DNA of 64,000 bases, taken from Anaerolineaceae bacterium (lineage in GTDB: Bacteria > Chloroflexota > Anaerolineae > Anaerolineales > Anaerolineaceae). Within the stretch, counting starts at the first letter, position 1. Each line of letters begins with the position of its first letter. The notes under the pieces are model-generated. The model searched no databases, was not told the DNA's origin, and saw only the letters and a list, made by a program, of their open reading frames with translations. This document shows, one piece after another, positions 59,911-64,000 of this stretch. The position numbers were made by a program, and so were the translations under genes. The DNA lies in contig JAENYZ010000001.1 in assembly GCA_016841525.1 (NCBI GenBank), positions 930,001 through 994,000 on the forward strand, in the 5' to 3' direction.

Positions 59911-60357
59911 TCAATCAAACCCATCAACAACCCTTTCTTCAATACGATCCAAATTCACCATGTCTTCTGGCACAATCTTCCCGCAAATGCTGATTCCAGC
60001 CTGCAAAACAGTATTTTGATCACCGGAAACCAGGGGATGCCACCAGGCTAAATCTCTGCCTTCTGCTAACCTGCGATAAGCACAGGATTCAGGCAGCCAG
60101 CTGATCTCTTTCAGCAATTCAGGCGTTAAAACAAGGCAATCGCTGACAACTTCTGATCGGTGTTGATAATCTTTACAGCGGCAGGTATTGATATCCAAAA
60201 GCCGGCAGGCAATATCGGTAAAGAAAACTTCGCCTGTTTCTATATCCTCAATTTTATGCAGACAACACTTCGCACAGCCATCACACAAAGACTCCCATTC
60301 CTCAGGGGTCATTTCTTCAAGTATTTTGGTTTTCCAGAAAGGCGCTTCTCGATTCAA
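59911..60357 (-). CDS. UPF0260 (YcgN-like) cysteine-rich protein
   Basis: 148 residues, TTG start with GAGG five bases upstream. WESLCDGCAKCCLHKIED, ACRLLDINTCRCKDYQHRSEVVSDC and LPESCAYRRLAEGRDLAWWHPLVSG are the YcgN/YkgJ pattern, a zinc- or iron-sulfur-binding cluster of eight or more cysteines. Length and order match YcgN (about 150). Role unknown. Confidence 0.93.
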   Translation of the reverse strand: MNREAPFWKTKILEEMTPEEWESLCDGCAKCCLHKIEDIETGEVFFTDIACRLLDINTCRCKDYQHRSEVVSDCLVLTPELLKEISWLPESCAYRRLAEGRDLAWWHPLVSGDQNTVLQAGISICGKIVPEDMVNLDRIEERVVDGFD

Positions 60358-60733
60358 TTTGACCTCATTAAAATTTTTTTGCTAAGATTTGTTCGTAAGG
60401 GTCGTTACCACCTTATTGAGTCTAACAGAATTTTGTTCTCAATTAGATAAGTCTTTTCTAATTTCTCCATTGATTTTATGTGCAAAGAAAAATTCATTAC
60501 TTTCTTGCCCTCTTCTAATAGATTGTTCAATTGGATTGAATCAAACGTTTTTTCTCAAATGACCTAAAAAATACTCATTCTAAACGCTTCATCACGACTC
60601 TCAATTTACGATTATTTAATGGCTCAATAAGCCAATTATTCACCTTTATAATTGTAATTAGTCGGTATTCACGTTATACTAAATAAAATCGAATGGTATT
60701 AATAAAAGCGTAACAGGGTTTCAGGAGACAACC
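60358..60733. other. Divergent intergenic region
   Basis: 376 bases, A+T-rich. Contains the promoter at 60652-60680 for the HhH gene; on the other side the ribosome binding site of the UPF0260 gene. No repeat or RNA gene recognised. Confidence 0.5.
60652..60680 (+). promoter_or_regulatory. Sigma70-like promoter of the HhH gene
   Basis: TTGTAA (60652-60657), 17-base spacer, TATACT (60675-60680); transcription would start about 45 bases before the ATG at 60734. Confidence 0.7.
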
Positions 60734-61102
60734 ATGACAGAAAAGCAAAATTTATCCGTCAATGTAAATGATGCAAAAGCAAACGAATTAATTGCGGTTC
60801 CCGGGATTGGGCCAAGCCTCGCAAAAAGGATCATTGATAAACGTCCTTATGCTGAATTGCACGAGCTGGTAGAAGTATCCGGCATCAATGAGCTTAAACT
60901 GGCTGCCCTTTTGCCCTATCTGACAATCGAAAAACCGCAGAAAAGTGAAACAAAAGCTGAAGAATACACACCGAAAACGGTAGAGACAGAAGCTTTCCTT
61001 TTCCTGGAAGATCAAAGGGAAAAAGAAGATGCTTTATTGATCATCTTTGGCGGCTTCATTCTCGGATTAATCCTCCTTCTACTTCGTCGCAGAAGCCAGT
61101 AA
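60734..61102 (+). CDS. Helix-hairpin-helix (ComEA-like) protein with C-terminal membrane helix
   Basis: 122 residues, AGGAGA upstream. VNVNDAKANELIAVPGIGPSLAKRIIDKRPYAELHELVEVSGINELKLAALLPYL is a ComEA-type double HhH domain that would bind DNA or RNA without sequence specificity. An acidic linker is followed by a membrane helix (LLIIFGGFILGLILLLL) and RRRSQ. The topology, soluble domain first and helix last, differs from ComEA (helix first), so it probably faces the cytosol as a tail-anchored protein. Confidence 0.85.
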   Translation: MTEKQNLSVNVNDAKANELIAVPGIGPSLAKRIIDKRPYAELHELVEVSGINELKLAALLPYLTIEKPQKSETKAEEYTPKTVETEAFLFLEDQREKEDALLIIFGGFILGLILLLLRRRSQ

Positions 61103-61229
61103 TCACTTTTGGATTTCGAGCACAAAAATCAGCTGAATTTCAACAATCTGGTATTTGTGCATTCAATTAAACTTGAACTCATTTCTTGATGGATTTCAAT
61201 AAAGCTGAATTACCAGTAAACTGGACAAA

Positions 61230-62315
61230 ATGCGTAAGTCGTCCCTGATTTTATTTTTGCTCTGTGTCATCTGCCTGTCTGCCTGTGAACAAACATCAGC
61301 GGAGCCATTGAGCACAGCGGCTGTAGCCACACCTTTTGAACTTACAAAAACCCTTATCCCAACAAGCCCTATCATCACGAGCACACAATCGACTCCGGTA
61401 ATTAAGCAAAGCCCAATGCCAACATTAACAACCAGCAGTCAACATGTGACGCTTATGGCCGTGGGCGACATCATGCTGGGAAGAACCATCGCTGATCTGA
61501 TCCTTAATGAAGGCTTCCAGGCACCCTTTGCTTTCACTGCCAACACACTTTCATCAGCAGATGTAACCATCGGCAACCTGGAATGCCCTATTTCAACCCG
61601 GGGTGAAGCTGCACAAAAAAATTATGTGTTTCGATCCCCATTTGCTGCTGCAAAGTCCTTGTCTTATGCAGGTTTCGACATCTTGAGTCTCGGCAACAAT
61701 CATATCCTGGATTATGGGGTGGAAGGACTAACCGACACGCTAACCGCCCTGATGTCAGAAAACATCCTTGTTGTTGGTGCTGGGTTGGACGCAAGCCAGG
61801 CATACGCACCGCAGTTTTTAGAACTTAATGGTCTGAAATTGGCTTTTCTCTCGTATGTCGATGTCCCCACAACCGATTTTGATTATCTTAACTGGGAAGC
61901 AGGAATTGAACGACCGGGCATTGCCTGGGCACATGCTGACCGGGTGCGAGAAGGCGTTCAGATCGCAAAGGAAGAAGCCGACATTGTTATTGTTCTGCTC
62001 CACAACGGGTACGAATTCTGGCAAAAAGTGTCAGATGGACAGCAAGAGATCGCCAAATTGGCTATAGACAGCGGGGCATCCCTGGTCATCGGAAGCCACC
62101 CCCATGTACTCCAGAGAATTGAACCTTATAAGGATGGGTTGATCGCCTACAGCATGGGCAATTTTGTCTTCGACAATTTTCTGTTCCCCCCAAATTACTC
62201 CGCCATTCTAAGTGTCGAGCTATCCCCAGAAGGGGTTGAGTCATACGAATTAATCCAGGTCGTCGTTCAACTCAACGGCGTCCCACAAATCATGCCCTAT
62301 ACAATCAAAGAATAA
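61230..62315 (+). CDS. CapA-like metallophosphatase-family lipoprotein
   Basis: 361 residues. Signal peptide with lipobox LSAC at about residue 19, Thr/Pro spacer, then the CapA (PgsA) fold: MAVGDIMLGRTIAD, GNLECPIS, ILSLGNNHILDYG, IVIVLLHNGYEFWQ, GASLVIGSHPHVLQRIE and AYSMGNFVFDN. The Asp, Asn and His residues form a metallophosphatase-like site. In Bacillus the family serves poly-gamma-glutamate synthesis; no pgs genes are here, so the substrate is open. Convergent with the DUF84 gene, three bases apart. Confidence 0.92.
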   Translation: MRKSSLILFLLCVICLSACEQTSAEPLSTAAVATPFELTKTLIPTSPIITSTQSTPVIKQSPMPTLTTSSQHVTLMAVGDIMLGRTIADLILNEGFQAPFAFTANTLSSADVTIGNLECPISTRGEAAQKNYVFRSPFAAAKSLSYAGFDILSLGNNHILDYGVEGLTDTLTALMSENILVVGAGLDASQAYAPQFLELNGLKLAFLSYVDVPTTDFDYLNWEAGIERPGIAWAHADRVREGVQIAKEEADIVIVLLHNGYEFWQKVSDGQQEIAKLAIDSGASLVIGSHPHVLQRIEPYKDGLIAYSMGNFVFDNFLFPPNYSAILSVELSPEGVESYELIQVVVQLNGVPQIMPYTIKE

Positions 62316-62318
62316 AAC

Positions 62319-62846
62319 CTAATATAGCTCCGGGTTTTTAAATGGAATAAATGCAAGGATTACAGCTTGTTCGTACAGGGTGGTGCGGGTGACCACATCA
62401 CCTGTCAACAAGCCAACAGCTCCGGAGTTTTGTTTTGAATTTTCTTCACCAAAAACCTGGTCATCCGCCAGTCCCAACTCCATGCCGGATGCCACCAAAT
62501 CCTGAACCTTCTTGGGGAGTCTGAATAAGGCTGTGCGAGCGGACCCATGATTATTCTCGCCAAGCACCACAATCCATGCAAATGCAACCATGTCCTCACC
62601 AAGGAAATCACAGCCCCCTTCAACCCCGACCCAATAATCCCCTCCTGGTACGGCCTCACGAGCCTCGATTGCCCTGTTGGTTGCACCTGCGCGAGTCTCC
62701 TCATCGTTCATCGGTTGATCGGAGACACCAGATTCAACAGACACATTGATCATTTCAAAGGGTGTGTCCAGAAATAATCGCTTAAAACCATTTCTTACTG
62801 CTTCTAATTTAACCGGGTTCTGGGATGAAACAACGATCTTTTTCAT
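62319..62846 (-). CDS. DUF84 inosine/xanthosine triphosphatase (YjjX-like)
   Basis: 175 residues: IVVSSQNPVKLEAVRNGFKRLF, VSDQPMNDEETRAGATNRAIEARE, DYWVGVEGGCDF, LGLADDQVFG, NSGAVGLLTGDVVTRTTLYEQAVILAFIPF. These are the nucleotide-binding loops of YjjX, which hydrolyses ITP/XTP and protects DNA and RNA from deaminated bases. Placed 13 bases after dCTP deaminase on the same strand, so both are nucleotide-pool genes in one operon. Confidence 0.92.
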   Translation of the reverse strand: MKKIVVSSQNPVKLEAVRNGFKRLFLDTPFEMINVSVESGVSDQPMNDEETRAGATNRAIEAREAVPGGDYWVGVEGGCDFLGEDMVAFAWIVVLGENNHGSARTALFRLPKKVQDLVASGMELGLADDQVFGEENSKQNSGAVGLLTGDVVTRTTLYEQAVILAFIPFKNPELY

Positions 62847-62859
62847 TTATTAACAACCT

Positions 62860-63414
62860 TTATAGTTTTGGCAGTTCAATGGATTGTTGATACTGATATT
62901 TTCCGTTTTTATCTTTATAGGATGTCTCACAGGGATCATCTGATTCAAAAAATAAGACCTGGGCAATTCCCTCATTAGAATAAATCTTGGCGGGCAGTGG
63001 GGTTGTATTTGAAATCTCAAGGGTGACAAAACCCTCCCACTCTGGCTCAAATGGCGTGACATTGACAATAATTCCACAGCGGGCGTAGGTGCTTTTACCA
63101 ACACAAATGGTCAAAATATTACGCGGAATCCGAAAATATTCAACCGTTCTTGCCAGGGCAAAGGAGTTGGGCGGGATGATGCAAACGTCGCCTTTAAAAT
63201 CGACCATTGATTTTGGATCAAAATTCTTTGGATCAACAACAGCAGAAAAAACATTGGTAAAAATCTTATATTCATCAGCAACACGAATATCATACCCATA
63301 GGAAGATGTACCAAAAGAGATCTTGCCCTGTCGGACCTGGCCTTCTTCAAAAGGCTCAATCATCCCATGTTCTTTAGCCATTTGTCGAATCCAATGGTCA
63401 GCTTTGATTGTCAT
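62860..63414 (-). CDS. dcd: dCTP deaminase
   Basis: 184 residues. [91 protein letters not shown] are the Dcd signature with the catalytic Ser-Arg (KSTYAR) and Glu (TLEISN). Makes dUTP from dCTP for thymidylate synthesis; whether it is the bifunctional form also cleaving dUTP is not decidable. Encoded before DUF84. Confidence 0.95.
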   Translation of the reverse strand: MTIKADHWIRQMAKEHGMIEPFEEGQVRQGKISFGTSSYGYDIRVADEYKIFTNVFSAVVDPKNFDPKSMVDFKGDVCIIPPNSFALARTVEYFRIPRNILTICVGKSTYARCGIIVNVTPFEPEWEGFVTLEISNTTPLPAKIYSNEGIAQVLFFESDDPCETSYKDKNGKYQYQQSIELPKL

Positions 63415-63459
63415 TGTTAATTTTCTCCTCGTTTAATTAGATGATGAAAGTTGAATAAA

Positions 63460-64000
63460 TTATTTCACATGTACATTAATAAAACCAAGCGTGCCGGGTT
63501 CCAAAGTAAATAATACTTCATAGAGCGTCCCAACAACGACAGATAAGCGATAGTCTCCCGGGGGGATATCTGGCAGGGCAAAATTCTCCGCCAGGGCTGG
63601 ATGTGGATTAATGCCTTCCTGAGCGTAAGTTTTTAGATAATAGGTTTTTTCAACCGTGCCATTCCTGTCGAGTTTCTGGAGTGTTATTGAAGTATCAGAG
63701 ACTGGTTCACCAAACTGATCAAAGATACGGCCTGCTATGGTGGCTGTCTTTGCTGAATCTTGATCTGCCAGTGGTAAAAACCATAAGACCGGGTTCGTGG
63801 TCGAAGCGTAATAATTGTTCTCATAACGCACTTCAAAATGCAAATGGGAACCTATTGCAATCCCGCTAGCGCCGACTCTTCCCAGTATATCCCCCGGTTC
63901 AAGGATCTCGCCCTGTGCCACATCAATTGAGGAAAGATGCCCATAAAGTGTGTATAAATCTTCATCATTAAACTGACCTGAATGTTTCAGAACGACCACG
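63460..64000 (-). CDS. M23-family peptidase, C-terminal part (5' end outside window)
   Basis: About 180 residues present. LYTLYGHLSSIDVAQGEILEPGDILGRVGASGIAIGSHLHFEVRYENNYYASTTNPVLWFLP is the end of the LytM/M23 zinc peptidase domain with the HLHFEV motif; the upstream HxxxD part is outside. After it follows a carboxypeptidase-regulatory-like beta domain (AGRIFDQFGEPVSDTSITLQ, YAQEGINPHP, LPDIPPGDYRLSVVVG). Likely secreted wall hydrolase. Confidence 0.88.
   Translation of the reverse strand, partial: VVVLKHSGQFNDEDLYTLYGHLSSIDVAQGEILEPGDILGRVGASGIAIGSHLHFEVRYENNYYASTTNPVLWFLPLADQDSAKTATIAGRIFDQFGEPVSDTSITLQKLDRNGTVEKTYYLKTYAQEGINPHPALAENFALPDIPPGDYRLSVVVGTLYEVLFTLEPGTLGFINVHVK

Overview
The window looks like a chromosome segment from an uncultured-type Chloroflexi bacterium of class Anaerolineae. 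This is inferred from the envelope proteins: long Thr/Pro/Ser stalks (17.4-18.3 kb, 55.2-56.2 kb), a secreted beta-helix protein ending in a WLPLIL tail, an NBR1-like Ig lipoprotein, an Agl23-type GT-C membrane protein fused to a beta-propeller, and fermentative energy genes. No sequence database was consulted; all names come from motifs read by eye.

Layout. 0-1.7 kb: 5' part of typA (minus). 1.7-7.6 kb: gene-poor, A+T-rich region full of decayed repeats (an inverted IS-like 48-bp element, tRNA-3'-end-like fragments, a diverged duplicated intergenic block) holding small genes (DUF1737, PadR/DUF2812, two conserved small proteins). 7.6-21.5 kb: secreted beta-helix protein, small lipoprotein, an ABC exporter preceded by a degenerate ABC-LytTR fusion regulator, an XRE/GyrI-like regulator, a sortase-like protein beside a Thr/Pro-rich anchored protein, a polytopic envelope protein and a DUF2202 lipoprotein. 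21.5-30.7 kb: one 12-gene minus-strand operon for a group 4 energy-converting [NiFe] hydrogenase with three antiporter-like subunits and Mrp-like small subunits. It should couple ferredoxin oxidation and H2 evolution to ion pumping; both NiFe-binding Cys pairs are present. 31-37 kb: Dps, tRNA-Ser(GGA) with degenerate tRNA 3'-half copies, lipoprotein, Agl23-NHL protein.

37-41.8 kb: the translation operon thrS-infC-rpmI-rplT on the minus strand, led by a threonine T-box and interrupted between thrS and infC by a RAYT-type IS200-like transposase flanked by at least seven REP-like hairpins with a shared GGTG/CACC core. This island is the most interesting system in the window. infC has no ATG/GTG/TTG start and probably begins at ATA.

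41.8-52.7 kb: Fpg-like protein lacking the catalytic Pro2, tRNA-Val(GAC), class V aminotransferase, RlmD-like rRNA methyltransferase, methyltransferase, esterase, AzlCD exporter, then a run of small accessory genes including one with an in-frame TGA. 52.7-64 kb: CnoX-like thioredoxin, two overlapping L,D-transpeptidases with an amidase (cell wall), flavin reductase, AMMECR1 protein, a tandem pair of P-II-like (c-di-AMP receptor-like) proteins, UPF0260 protein, HhH protein, CapA-like protein, DUF84 NTPase, dCTP deaminase and a truncated M23 peptidase.
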